Positions 6,592-15,246 of a stretch of DNA of 64,000 nucleotides are shown here, in pieces. Under the pieces are notes generated by a model. It did not search any database. It worked only from the letters and a program-made list of their open reading frames with translations, and was not told where the DNA came from. Both the position numbers and the translations under genes were made by a program. The stretch is from G963666935 sp963666935 (lineage in GTDB: Bacteria; Bacillota; Clostridia; Christensenellales; CAG-138): assembly GCA_963666935.1 (NCBI GenBank), contig OY762936.1, forward strand, positions 2,170,001-2,234,000, given 5' to 3'. Position 1 is the first letter of the stretch. Each line of letters opens with the position of its first letter.

Positions 6592-8634
6592 ATGTACCGG
6601 ATCATAAAGCGGGACGGAAAAATCGCCGATTTCAATATTAGTAAGATCAGCGAGGCGCTGCGGAAGGCCTTTGTGGCCACTGGGACACCGATCACACCGG
6701 CGGAGATCGACTTCCTCGCCCTTCGGGTCACCGCCGATTTTGAGTCCAAGGTAAATAACGGATTTATTTCCGTGGAAGCGGTACAGGACAGCGCGGAATC
6801 CGTCTTGTCCAGCTCCGGTTACGCAGAGGTTGCCAAGGCTTATATTCTTTACCGCAAGCAGCATGAAAAGGCCCGCGCCCTTGAGTCCACAATTTTGGAC
6901 TACAAGGAGACCGTTAACGACTACGTAAATGCCAAGGGCTGGCGGAACCAGGACAGCTCCACGGCAGGTTATTCCGTGGGCGGGCTGATTTTGAACAATT
7001 CCAGCGCCATTACCGCCAACTACTGGCTTTCCGAGATCTACGACCAAGAAATTTCGGCCGCCCATAAAAACGGGGATTTGCACCTGCACGAGCTGTCCAT
7101 GCTCACGGGCTACTGCGCGGGCTGGTCGTTGCGTCAGCTTATCCAAGAGGGTCTCGGCGGCGTTTCGGGGAAAATCAGTTCTAAGCCTCCAAAGCACCTT
7201 TACTCTCTGTGCAATCAAATGGTGAACTTTCTGGGCGTGATGCAAAACGAATGGGCCGGCGCACAGAGCTTCTGCTCCTTTGACACCTGTCTAGCTCCTT
7301 TTGTGAAGGTGGACAACCTATCCTATTCCCAAGTGAAAAACTGTATTGAAACATTCGTGTTTGGGGTGAATACCCCCAGCCGCTGGGGCACCCAGGCTCC
7401 TTTTTCCAACATTGGTCTGGACTGGACGGTACCCGAAGACATGAAGGACGAGCACCCCGTCATCGGCGGAAAAGAAACGGCCTTTACTTATGGAGACTGC
7501 CAGCCGGAGATCGATATGGTCAACCGGGCGTTTTTGGAAGTGATGCAGAGTGGCGACGAGTGCGGCAGCGGCCTGCTTTACCCCATCCCCACCTACCGTA
7601 TCGGCGCGAATTTCGACGATTCGGATACCGAGAACAACCGTCTGCTCTTTGAGATGGCTTCGAAATATGGCACACCTTACTTCGCCAACTACCGAAATGC
7701 CTTAGAGGAAGGGGACGTTCGCAACGTCCACCGCCAGGAAGGCGTACTGGTGAAAAAGGGCGGCGGCTTTTTTAGTTGCGGCGAAAACACGGGCAGCATA
7801 GGCGCGGTGACGCTGAACCTTCCCCGCATTGCCCACCTCGCCGAAACGGAAGGAGATTTCTACCGTCGGCTGGGCAGGCTTATGGATTTGGCAGCCCGGT
7901 CTCTGTCTGTAAAGCGGACGGTAATTAACAAACTCATGGCCGAGGGCATGTACCCCTATACACGGCGCTATATCAAGGATTTTTCCAACTGCTTTTCCAC
8001 AGTGGGCGTGCTGGGCATGAATGAAGCCTGCCTCAACGCCAAGTGGATTCGCATGGAGTTGACCCAGCCCTCTGCCCTTGCCTTCGCGCTGGACGTGCTC
8101 CACTTCATACGGGCACGGCTGTTAAGCTATCAAGCCCAGCAAAACGCCATGTTCAACCTTGAAGCCACACCGGCGGAATCCACTGCAACCCGCTTTGCTG
8201 TTAGGGACAGGGAACTCTACCCGGATATTATCACAGCGGCCCACGGCGGTACACCCTTCTACACCAACAGCACCCATCTGCCTGTGGAAATGGATAATTT
8301 TGCGGAGGCGCTTCGGATTCAAAGCATTCTTCAGCCCCTGTACAACGGCGGCACGGTCTTTCACACCTTCTTGGACCGGCGGCTTCCCGACTGGCGGGCA
8401 GCCATGGATGTGGCTAAGCGCATCACACAAACGGAAATTCCCTACTTCACCCTGACCCCCACCTATTCTGTTTGCCCGGAACACGGCTATATCGACGGAG
8501 AGAGCCGGGTCTGCGGAAAATGCGGGAAAGAAACCGAAGTAATGAGCCGCATCACCGGTTACTACCGCCCCGTACAGTGTTGGAACATCGGCAAGCAGCA
8601 GGAATATCGCCAGCGTCGGCCCTTCCGGTTGTAA
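6592..8634 (+). CDS. nrdD: Anaerobic ribonucleoside-triphosphate reductase (class III)
   Basis: 680 residues. N-terminal ATP-cone (MYRIIKRDGKIADFN, about residues 1-95) for allosteric control, then the ten-stranded barrel with the LTGYCAGWSL active-site region. The C-terminal zinc site is CPEHG...CGKCG and the glycyl-radical loop is RITGYYRP. It makes dNTPs without oxygen. The ATG at 6592 follows TTGGGGGTT; an upstream in-frame ATG at 6538 overlaps the promoter and is unlikely. No nrdG activase gene follows here, although the enzyme needs one, so it must lie elsewhere. Confidence 0.95.
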   Translation: MYRIIKRDGKIADFNISKISEALRKAFVATGTPITPAEIDFLALRVTADFESKVNNGFISVEAVQDSAESVLSSSGYAEVAKAYILYRKQHEKARALESTILDYKETVNDYVNAKGWRNQDSSTAGYSVGGLILNNSSAITANYWLSEIYDQEISAAHKNGDLHLHELSMLTGYCAGWSLRQLIQEGLGGVSGKISSKPPKHLYSLCNQMVNFLGVMQNEWAGAQSFCSFDTCLAPFVKVDNLSYSQVKNCIETFVFGVNTPSRWGTQAPFSNIGLDWTVPEDMKDEHPVIGGKETAFTYGDCQPEIDMVNRAFLEVMQSGDECGSGLLYPIPTYRIGANFDDSDTENNRLLFEMASKYGTPYFANYRNALEEGDVRNVHRQEGVLVKKGGGFFSCGENTGSIGAVTLNLPRIAHLAETEGDFYRRLGRLMDLAARSLSVKRTVINKLMAEGMYPYTRRYIKDFSNCFSTVGVLGMNEACLNAKWIRMELTQPSALAFALDVLHFIRARLLSYQAQQNAMFNLEATPAESTATRFAVRDRELYPDIITAAHGGTPFYTNSTHLPVEMDNFAEALRIQSILQPLYNGGTVFHTFLDRRLPDWRAAMDVAKRITQTEIPYFTLTPTYSVCPEHGYIDGESRVCGKCGKETEVMSRITGYYRPVQCWNIGKQQEYRQRRPFRL

Positions 8635-8773
8635 CCTTTTACCCGTATCGCCGCTTGCGGCGCCGACGAATTGTTTCTTATATAAGGCGCGCCCCCATGC
8701 ACCCCCGTGTAAAATCCGGGCATACGCGCATGCGGAAGCTTGTGAGAGCGTCAATTCTTCCCAATTGAATCAT

Positions 8774-8803
8774 TCCCCGGTTCCGTATGCGCCGGGGATT
8801 TTT
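8774..8803 (+). terminator. Terminator after nrdD
   Basis: TCCCCGG and CCGGGGA form a stem around a 10-nt loop, followed by TTTTT. It lies about 140 bp past the nrdD stop; I see no gene in that stretch. Confidence 0.6.
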
Positions 8804-8852
8804 GATCGCAGGAATCTTCTACCCACACTTTTCCGTAACCTTTCATGCAATG

Positions 8853-8883
8853 CAAAAGCGGGCGCAAACGCACCCGCTTTTTT
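8853..8883 (-). terminator. Terminator after the rubredoxin gene
   Basis: Reading on the minus strand, AGCGGGTGCG and GCGCCCGCT pair around a TTT loop, followed by TTTT. It starts about 10 nt beyond the rubredoxin stop. The A-run on the other side may make it bidirectional. Confidence 0.65.
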
Positions 8884-8893
8884 AAATCATGGC

Positions 8894-9052
8894 TTATTCT
8901 TCGTTAAATGCATCCTTGCCCGCGCCACATATGGGGCAGACATAGTCATCCGGCAGATCCTCGAATTTGGTTCCTGCGGCGATCCCGTTGTCTGGATCAC
9001 CCACAGCCTCGTCGTACACATAACCGCAGACGCTACATACATATTTTTTCAT
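8894..9052 (-). CDS. Rubredoxin
   Basis: 52 residues. The two iron-binding knuckles are CSVCGY (Cys6/Cys9) and CPICGA (Cys39/Cys42), with the conserved YDEAVGDPDNGI and DLPDDYVCP segments between them. It is a one-electron carrier with an Fe(SCys)4 centre, used in anaerobes for oxygen and peroxide detoxification and other reductions. AAGGAG lies 9 nt upstream of the ATG. It is the last gene of the minus-strand lipid cluster, 51 bp after the acyltransferase gene, though no functional link is obvious. Confidence 0.96.
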   Translation of the reverse strand: MKKYVCSVCGYVYDEAVGDPDNGIAAGTKFEDLPDDYVCPICGAGKDAFNEE

Positions 9053-9103
9053 TTTCTCGTTCTCCTTTCTATCAGATTTATTATTTCCAGTGTCCTCCCG
9101 GGT

Positions 9104-10273
9104 TCAGTATTGAGCCGCTACACCGTAGTGCTTGAGCATATCCATGTATTTTCTGCCGCTGAATCCTTGCCCGCCATGGAGCTCGTAATGCCTTCCGTCT
9201 CCCGTGGTCAGCACCGTCCGGTTGCGAGAATACATCCCCACGCCGGCGATCTCCTTTACGGCCAGCTTAAGTTCGCCTAGGTGAAGCACCCCGCCATGGA
9301 GGCCTATCCTGCCCCGGTGGATGCGGTTGAGGATGCCAGAACCCAATTCAAATACCTGTATATCCTCATCCTCGGTATCCCGAAGCTCCCCGCTCTCCAT
9401 TCCCTTTTTTAGGGCTTCCGCCTGCCACTCGTCCCATTGGGTGATGGTTTGCATTTCGCCGCCGTGAAGCATCCCGTACTGGTCATAGGTCATGCACAGG
9501 CCGCAGCTGCACCGAATTTGGTCGTCCTGACTGGAAAGCTGCCCCATCCGCCCGCACGCGGGGCAGATGTATAGGGCGCATTCCATGCCCAGCGCCAATT
9601 TTTTGCCTTTGTAGCGGATATTCTCTTCCCGCTGCCGAGCGTAGGCGTCCTCCCAGAGATCAGTCTCAATGGCCCGATTCACCTCATCCGCCGTCATCTC
9701 TTTGATCTGCTCCGGCGTATAGACATGCATCACCACGCCGCGCATACGGCCCCGGCGCTCGGTCACGCTCCAGCGGGGAGAAGTCAAGTATCCGCCGATG
9801 AGCTTATAGGTAACCATCGCGGCGCCGCTGGCTTTCACCAGCTTACCCGTAGAGGGCAATATTCCGCAGGTCGTCCCGCCGAAGGAGCGGTTTCCTTCCG
9901 CGAAAATGCAGACGTTATCGCCCCGTCGCAGCGCGCGGGTGATATACAAAACTGTAGATGCCGCCACACCTCCCTTCACCCGGGCAATGGGCGCAACCGC
10001 CCACACCAGCAACCGGGATATCCAACCCTTGTAAAAAATGTGCTCGCTGGCTACAAAGTACATGGGCCGTGGGCTGGCAACACCCAGCATAATCATATCC
10101 CAATTGGTGTTATGATTGGCAAGCGCAATGAAGTTCCCCCGGATTTTGGGGACTCGCTCCGCCACGAAATTGAATTTAAGCCTCAGAATCAGTGCCGCCA
10201 AGGGGCGAAGCAAACGATAAATCAGGCCGTGCCTTCTTCGCGCGCACCGTGAGTAGGGGGCACCTTTTTTCAT
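9104..10273 (-). CDS. PlsC-like 1-acylglycerol-phosphate acyltransferase with C-terminal zinc ribbon
   Basis: 389 residues. The acyltransferase motifs are NHNTNWD (H54-x4-D59) and FAEGNRS (about 125-130), after a short hydrophobic N-terminus. This places it in the LPLAT family, which acylates lysophosphatidate. Beyond residue 230 is an extension with a four-Cys zinc-ribbon candidate (C237-x2-C240 and C255-x-C257) and then a beta-rich tail (to 389). That makes it about 150 residues longer than simple PlsC. The setting beside lipid kinase, CdsA and PgsA supports a phospholipid role. Confidence 0.85.
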   Translation of the reverse strand: MKKGAPYSRCARRRHGLIYRLLRPLAALILRLKFNFVAERVPKIRGNFIALANHNTNWDMIMLGVASPRPMYFVASEHIFYKGWISRLLVWAVAPIARVKGGVAASTVLYITRALRRGDNVCIFAEGNRSFGGTTCGILPSTGKLVKASGAAMVTYKLIGGYLTSPRWSVTERRGRMRGVVMHVYTPEQIKEMTADEVNRAIETDLWEDAYARQREENIRYKGKKLALGMECALYICPACGRMGQLSSQDDQIRCSCGLCMTYDQYGMLHGGEMQTITQWDEWQAEALKKGMESGELRDTEDEDIQVFELGSGILNRIHRGRIGLHGGVLHLGELKLAVKEIAGVGMYSRNRTVLTTGDGRHYELHGGQGFSGRKYMDMLKHYGVAAQY

Positions 10274-10377
10274 GGTTCTATCCCCTTTCTTTCTAATTCG
10301 TCATACGAAACCGTGCAGCTGCGCCCACATTCTCCCCATCCTGAGGAATTCTGCCCGGCGCGGCAGCCAGCTATGAT

Positions 10378-11292
10378 TCAGCCCACGATCTTGAGCAGAT
10401 TACGGACGTTCACAATCTCGATCTCGGGGCTGCCCACCTGCGGCTCCCCGTCCAGCGCCCATGTGAAGGTTCCCGTGGATTCCACCAGCACACGCTCCGT
10501 CTTAAAAAAGTCGATCAGTTTGCTGGAATAGTCCTGATTCGCTAGGCCTAAAAGCAAAATCTGCCATTCGGCCATATTTGCCGGCTCGTGGATCAGGATG
10601 ACCTCAAAGAGGCCGTCGCTCATATCCACATGCTGCTGCGGAAGATCAAACGCACCCGCCACGGAGGTACAGTTGCACACTGCGCCGAAAATGAAATCAC
10701 CCTCATATACCTCCCCATTTGCGTGCACCCGCATATGCTCCGGCTTGATCATAGACAGGTCTTTTATGCCGTCCAGAATGTAGGCGGTATGCCCCAGGAT
10801 ATTCTTGAGGGTTTGGGAAGTCGAATAGGAAAGCCATGAAAAAGCGCCGAAGGCCGCGATATAGGTGAAATACCGCCCGTTAAAGCAGCCGATGTCCAGC
10901 GCCTTTTCCTCCCCCTCCATGGCATGCTTGGCGGCAGTCATGATGTCCATGGGAAGGCCGTGACAGGCGGCAAAGTCGTTGCTGCTGCCGCAGGGAATAT
11001 GTCCCAGAGGGATGGACAGCCCGGCCTGCGCAAGACCCGCCACGCTTTCGCTAAAAGTTCCGTCGCCGCTGGCGCATACGATACGGTCAAACTGGCTCCC
11101 GTATTTCAACACGAACTCTGTGGCAGCCCTGCGCCGAGCCGTGGGAAAAATCGTGACAATATAACCATATTCCGAAAACAGGCAGATGATTTCAGACAAA
11201 AAACGCTTAATCTGTTTTCTTCCCGCCACCGGATTGTAAATCAGCAGCAACTGTTTTTCGGTTGCGCCATCAATTATGTTTTGCTTGCGCAC
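10378..11292 (-). CDS. Diacylglycerol/lipid kinase (DagK/YegS family)
   Basis: 304 residues. YNPVAGR near the N-terminus, the nucleotide loop SGDGTFSE (family GGDGT), and PCGSSNDFA (family P-x-GT-x-ND-FA), then the C-terminal beta domain with DGLFEVILI. These soluble kinases phosphorylate diacylglycerol or related lipids and recycle them to phosphatidate, the CdsA substrate. Sphingosine kinases share this fold, notable given the spt-like gene about 8 kb away. It lies 36 bp from cdsA and 104 bp from the acyltransferase gene on one strand. Confidence 0.88.
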   Translation of the reverse strand: MRKQNIIDGATEKQLLLIYNPVAGRKQIKRFLSEIICLFSEYGYIVTIFPTARRRAATEFVLKYGSQFDRIVCASGDGTFSESVAGLAQAGLSIPLGHIPCGSSNDFAACHGLPMDIMTAAKHAMEGEEKALDIGCFNGRYFTYIAAFGAFSWLSYSTSQTLKNILGHTAYILDGIKDLSMIKPEHMRVHANGEVYEGDFIFGAVCNCTSVAGAFDLPQQHVDMSDGLFEVILIHEPANMAEWQILLLGLANQDYSSKLIDFFKTERVLVESTGTFTWALDGEPQVGSPEIEIVNVRNLLKIVG

Positions 11293-11328
11293 TGGCAGAT
11301 CGGCCCTCCTTCATACGCTTATAACCCG

Positions 11329-12129
11329 CTATACGATATAGCCCGCCACATAAAGGCAAAAGTAGGCTGTCGGAATGGAAAACAGCAGGCTGTCCATCCG
11401 ATCCAACATCCCTCCGTGCCCCGGAATAAGATTGCTGTAATCCTTGATCCCCGCCACTCGCTTAATTAGGGAAGCTGCAAGGTCTCCTACCTGGCCAGCG
11501 GACGATGCCGCAAAAGCCGTTGCTACACAAAGCCAGAGGGGCAGCGCAAAATGGGGAGCCAGCATGAAATAAAGGATCAAGCCCGTAAGCGCTCCGCCCA
11601 CTGCCCCGCAGAAGGCACCTTCCACTGTCTTTTTCGGGCTTATTTCCGGAGCCAGCTTGTGCCTGCCGAGCAGCTTCCCGCCAAACATGGCGAAGGAGTC
11701 ACAGACCCAGCTGGAGAGCACCGCAAGGGCAAAGATGGGAATCCACAACGCACTTGCACCCATCCATATGACCGCAGCCAGAAGCATGTAGGGAAAAACA
11801 AGCGTGGAAAGCGTCGCCATCGCCCCCTTGGCCCCGATCTCCTTTTTGACAAGAGCCGCAAAGAAGACGAGAAACACCATCAAGAAGAACCATGCTGTCA
11901 AAAACGCTGCATCCGCCCGGAGCAGTACCAGCGCAGTATGGCCTGCCACATAGAGGTAAAGACACCAGCACACAATCCGGATGCCCAGCTTTTCATATAC
12001 GTCCCGCATTTCCCGGCAGCAAAGCGCCGCAACGGCGGCAAGAAGAAGCACCCGGGTGATGGAAGAAAGGGCTAGGCACAGGCTTACCGTGGGAATCAGG
12101 ATGGCTGCACTAATGACTCGTTTTTTCAT
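11329..12129 (-). CDS. cdsA: Phosphatidate cytidylyltransferase
   Basis: 266 residues, polytopic, seven to eight hydrophobic segments. The CdsA signature is intact: SLIKRVAGIKDYSNLIPGHGG followed by MLDRMDS, plus the upstream CDSFAMFGGKLLGRHK and SPKKTVEG segments. It makes CDP-diacylglycerol from CTP and phosphatidate. The start is the ATG after GCGAGGAGTTTT; a longer reading frame extends into the upstream gene but is not needed. It lies 23 bp from the PgsA-fusion gene, and the two act consecutively in phosphatidylglycerol synthesis. Confidence 0.94.
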   Translation of the reverse strand: MKKRVISAAILIPTVSLCLALSSITRVLLLAAVAALCCREMRDVYEKLGIRIVCWCLYLYVAGHTALVLLRADAAFLTAWFFLMVFLVFFAALVKKEIGAKGAMATLSTLVFPYMLLAAVIWMGASALWIPIFALAVLSSWVCDSFAMFGGKLLGRHKLAPEISPKKTVEGAFCGAVGGALTGLILYFMLAPHFALPLWLCVATAFAASSAGQVGDLAASLIKRVAGIKDYSNLIPGHGGMLDRMDSLLFSIPTAYFCLYVAGYIV

Positions 12130-12152
12130 AAAACTCCTCGCTTTGTTGCCGC

Positions 12153-13379
12153 TTAGATATTGTCCATTTTCTCTTTTTCTTTGGTTCGTCTGAACCGAAG
12201 GGCGGCCCAGGCCAAAGTGCTTAGGGCGGTTACCACATAAATCCAAACCGCAAATTTAAACTGAGGAGAGCCTGGATTTTCCACATTGAGCCCCAAGATC
12301 GTGGACACTAGGAGCGCAGGCAAAAAGCCTGCCAATCCGCCGAAAAGATAAGGGACATAGGGCATTTCATTTGCCCCCAGATAGATGCTCACAGGATCCG
12401 CGGGAAGCACCCCCAGCGAACGCACCAGCATTGCGAAGAGAAAGTTGTTTTTCGCGTGCAAGGTTCGAATCTTTTCTATTCTCGGGTAACGGGCACGCAC
12501 TTTTTTCAACGTTTCCTTCCCGCCTAACCTACCGATCCAGTAGGGGATGTTCAACACGATCACCGTACCAATTAAGTTTACCGTCAAGGCCAGCGGCAAC
12601 GGGAATAGAATGCCGCCCGCGATGTACAGCAGGTTGATGTATACCACCATGGTTACGCTCTTTGCAGCAAAGCACAACAGCAGCACCATGACGGCCAAAA
12701 ATCTATTCTGCGGTGTAAAACGCAGGATGGCTTCCAGCGTGATTTCGTTGCGGGACAAAAGTACGATTAGGATAGCCACCAGTACGCCCGTCCAAAGCAG
12801 GGCGCGGAGCAGAATGCTGAGCACCTCGTCGGAGCGCTCTTTAATCAGCTTATAATCCCAAATCAGATACAGCGCCAGCGCCAGAATGCAAGCAGCAATG
12901 CAGAGCGCCATAAAGCCGTATGAAATGGCCGGATCAAGATTGGGTAGCAGCACATGCACTATCATCACGCCGTATATAATTCCGGTGCAGAGCTTGCCGT
13001 ACCATTTGGCACTCTTGACTTCTCCGGTACGCTGCAGCACCGCATACCCCATGATCCCCTGCAGGATCTCCTTTGCCGCCAGCACTACAAACAGAATCCG
13101 CATGGCAGGAAAGCGAAACGCCAAGCAAAGCACCACTGCGCCCTGGGTGAGCTTGTCCGCAATCGGATCCAGCACTTTGCCCAGATCGGTTACCATATCA
13201 TACTTCCGGGCAATATAGCCGTCGGCAATATCTGTAACGCCCGAAAGCACCAGAAGTGCCACCGCCCAATAATACTCCTGCCGAACGGAGTACAGCCATA
13301 AGATCAAGGGAATCAGTAGCAGACGGAAGGCGGAAAGCAGGTTGGGGACCGAATTTCTTTTGGGTGTTTTATGATCCAT
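12153..13379 (-). CDS. pgsA: PgsA-type CDP-alcohol phosphatidyltransferase fused to a VTT/DedA-like domain
   Basis: 408 residues. Residues 1 to about 190 are a CDP-alcohol phosphatidyltransferase with the motif DG-x2-AR-x8-G-x3-D-x3-D (from DGYIARKYD to LDPIAD), preceded by NLLSAFRLLLIPLILWLY as in PgsA. Residues about 210-400 form a second membrane domain of the VTT (SNARE-associated/TVP38/DedA) type: YIAGGILFPLPLALTVNLIGT, YWIGRLGG, RSLGVLPADPVSIYLGANEM and FLPALLVSTILG. Phosphatidylglycerophosphate synthase is usually about 180-200 residues alone. VTT proteins include lipid scramblases and flippases, so the fusion could couple synthesis and transbilayer movement; that coupling is inference. 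It is first in the lipid operon, with GAAAGGAGGAC upstream. Confidence 0.85.
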   Translation of the reverse strand: MDHKTPKRNSVPNLLSAFRLLLIPLILWLYSVRQEYYWAVALLVLSGVTDIADGYIARKYDMVTDLGKVLDPIADKLTQGAVVLCLAFRFPAMRILFVVLAAKEILQGIMGYAVLQRTGEVKSAKWYGKLCTGIIYGVMIVHVLLPNLDPAISYGFMALCIAACILALALYLIWDYKLIKERSDEVLSILLRALLWTGVLVAILIVLLSRNEITLEAILRFTPQNRFLAVMVLLLCFAAKSVTMVVYINLLYIAGGILFPLPLALTVNLIGTVIVLNIPYWIGRLGGKETLKKVRARYPRIEKIRTLHAKNNFLFAMLVRSLGVLPADPVSIYLGANEMPYVPYLFGGLAGFLPALLVSTILGLNVENPGSPQFKFAVWIYVVTALSTLAWAALRFRRTKEKEKMDNI

Positions 13380-13542
13380 CGCTGCCTTCTGTCCTCCTTT
13401 CTCCCGTTTGAGTGTTTTGTTTATTCATAATTCTATCACAAAAACAAAAGATTGGAAGCCTCAAATCTTTCTGTTCACACGATGCGCGCAAAATGGATAC
13501 AATTGGCAGAAAAGCCGACGCGGGGTTTCGATAAACGTAAAT

Positions 13543-13566
13543 AGGCGGCAATCCCAATTGCCGCCT
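13543..13566 (-). terminator. Terminator after the HU gene
   Basis: AGGCGGCAAT and ATTGCCGCCT form a perfect 10-bp stem with a 4-nt loop, 25 bp past the HU stop on the minus strand. The following TATTTACGTTTAT is moderately U-rich. Confidence 0.65.
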
Positions 13567-13590
13567 GCCTGCGTTTAGAAGTTTATGCGT

Positions 13591-13863
13591 TTAGTTCAGT
13601 GCATCCTTGAAGCCCTTACCCGCCTTGAAAGCAGGCGCCTTTGAGGCAGCAATTTTGATTTCAGCACCCGTGGAAGGATTGTGGCCAGATCTGGCCGCGC
13701 GCTCCCTCACTTCGAATCCGCCAAATCCTACAATCTGGACTTTATCTCCGCCCTTCAGCGCATCCATGATTCCCGCGAAAGTTGCGGTTACGGCAGTCTC
13801 TGCATCCTTCTTCGATAAACCTGTCTTTGTCGCTACTACTGCGACGAGTTCGCTCTTGTTCAT
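13591..13863 (-). CDS. hup: DNA-binding protein HU
   Basis: 90 residues, the usual HU length. MNKSELVAVVATKTGLSKKDAE forms the helical dimer core; GGDKVQIVGFGGFEVRERAAR and the NPSTG arm tip follow, then KAPAFKAGKGFKDALN. HU bends and compacts DNA. The ATG has a strong TTTAGGAGGG Shine-Dalgarno. It is monocistronic, with its own promoter and terminator. Confidence 0.97.
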   Translation of the reverse strand: MNKSELVAVVATKTGLSKKDAETAVTATFAGIMDALKGGDKVQIVGFGGFEVRERAARSGHNPSTGAEIKIAASKAPAFKAGKGFKDALN

Positions 13864-13897
13864 TGAAAGCCCTCCTAAACTCGGTTTCTTTTCTAAA

Positions 13898-13926
13898 ATT
13901 ATACCCATTTTTTTAGATTTACACAA
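13898..13926 (-). promoter_or_regulatory. HU gene promoter
   Basis: Minus strand TTGTGT (13921-13926), 17-bp spacer, perfect TATAAT (13898-13903), about 35 bp upstream of the start codon. Confidence 0.65.
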
Positions 13927-14033
13927 GCAAAAACTGCTCCAAACATTCCCAAAATTTAAAAAAACGCATATTTCCAATGGTTTGCGTCCATTCCTGCTTG
14001 TGGCGGGCCGCAAACAGCAGCCTTTTCACGCAA

Positions 14034-14059
14034 AAACCTCCTGCTAAAGCAGGAGGTTT
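14034..14059 (-). terminator. Terminator after gap
   Basis: AAACCTCCTGCT and AGCAGGAGGTTT pair perfectly over 12 bp with a 2-nt centre, just past the gap stop; minus-strand readout ends in TTTTTG. The U/A-rich flanks suit termination in both directions. Confidence 0.75.
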
Positions 14060-14067
14060 ATTATTGG

Positions 14068-15087
14068 TCAGATCTGTCCGGCGTCCCGTTTCGCGATGTA
14101 GCCAAGCAAATCCACGGTTCTATTGGAATAACCCCATTCGTTGTCATACCAGGATACCAGCTTCACGAAATGCTCGTTGAGCATGATGCCCGCACCCGCG
14201 TCAAATATGCTGGAACGGGAGTCGTCAATGAAGTCGCTGGAAACCACATCCTCCTCGGTATAGCCGATGATGCCCTTAAGAGAGCCTTCCTCCGAAGCCG
14301 CCTTCATGGCCTTCTTGATCTCCTCATAGGTTGTGGGCTTTTCCAACCGGCAGGTCAAGTCCACAACGGACACATCCGATACCGGCACCCGGAGCGACAT
14401 GCCGGTCAGCTTGCCCGCCAGTTCCGGAAGAACCTTGCCCACCGCCTTGGCAGCGCCGGTGCTGGCGGGAATGATATTATAACCCGCGGCGCGGCCTCCA
14501 CGCCAATCCTTCTTGGACGGTCCATCCACCGTCAGCTGCGTGGCGGTAACAGCATGCACCGTAGTCATGAGTCCTTCCACGATTCCAAAGTTATCCTGAA
14601 TCACCTTGGCGAGAGGCGCAAGGCAGTTGGTAGTGCAGGACGCATTGGAAATGATCTTCATGTCTGTTTTATACTTCTCATTGTTGACCCCCATGACAAA
14701 CATGGGCGCATCGGCGCTGGGCGCCGTAACAATCACCTTTTTCGCGCCGCCCGCAAAGTGAGCAGCGGCCGCTTCCATATTCGTAAACTTTCCGGTGGCC
14801 TCCAAAATATACTCTGCGCCGCACTGTGCCCAAGGAATTTCCCCGGGATCTTTGCAGGAAAAAACCTCGCTGGGGCGGCCATTGATCCAAAACTTGCCGT
14901 CCCGCGCCTCCACCGTTCCTTGGAAGCTGCCGTGCACGGTGTCATGATTCAGCAGGTATACCATGTAATCCAGATCAACAAAAGGATCATTGATCCCCAC
15001 GATTTCAATTTCGGGATTTCCGGCAGCGATCCTTACGATCAACCTGCCGATCCGGCCGAATCCATTGACTCCAATTTTTACTTTCAT
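14068..15087 (-). CDS. gap: Glyceraldehyde-3-phosphate dehydrogenase, type I
   Basis: 339 residues. NAD-binding VNGFGRIGRL, Asp34 after GIN as in NAD-preferring enzymes, the catalytic ISNASCTTNCLAP (Cys151), HAVTATQ, and the C-terminal WYDNEWGYSNR. It oxidises glyceraldehyde 3-phosphate with phosphate and NAD+ in glycolysis. It stands alone here, without pgk or tpi downstream, and carries its own promoter and operator-like palindromes. GGAGG lies close to the ATG. Confidence 0.97.
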   Translation of the reverse strand: MKVKIGVNGFGRIGRLIVRIAAGNPEIEIVGINDPFVDLDYMVYLLNHDTVHGSFQGTVEARDGKFWINGRPSEVFSCKDPGEIPWAQCGAEYILEATGKFTNMEAAAAHFAGGAKKVIVTAPSADAPMFVMGVNNEKYKTDMKIISNASCTTNCLAPLAKVIQDNFGIVEGLMTTVHAVTATQLTVDGPSKKDWRGGRAAGYNIIPASTGAAKAVGKVLPELAGKLTGMSLRVPVSDVSVVDLTCRLEKPTTYEEIKKAMKAASEEGSLKGIIGYTEEDVVSSDFIDDSRSSIFDAGAGIMLNEHFVKLVSWYDNEWGYSNRTVDLLGYIAKRDAGQI

Positions 15088-15127
15088 GTCTTACCTCCAT
15101 TGTGTAAACTCATATTTTAAGGATTGC

Positions 15128-15198
15128 CAATAGGTGATCCTATTAATTGTAGTTTTATAATATTTCACACGCTCCATATATGCAAGTGTAATCTTGCA
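15128..15198 (-). promoter_or_regulatory. gap promoter with two operator-like palindromes
   Basis: Minus strand TTGCAT (15180-15185) and TATTAT (15157-15162) with a 17-bp spacer. TGCAAG-TGTAAT-CTTGCA (15181-15198) overlaps the -35, and AATAGG-TGAT-CCTATT (15128-15143) lies just downstream of the start site. Regulation by a sugar or redox regulator is plausible; the regulator is unknown. Confidence 0.5.
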
Positions 15199-15246
15199 AG
15201 TTCTGTATAATCAGTTAACTCCTGTAACAAGATTGCAGCTTCCCGT

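Noticed and set aside
8635..8893. A possible nrdG or tRNA after nrdD
   Set aside because: No radical-SAM CxxxCxxC frame and no cloverleaf pattern could be found in this stretch.
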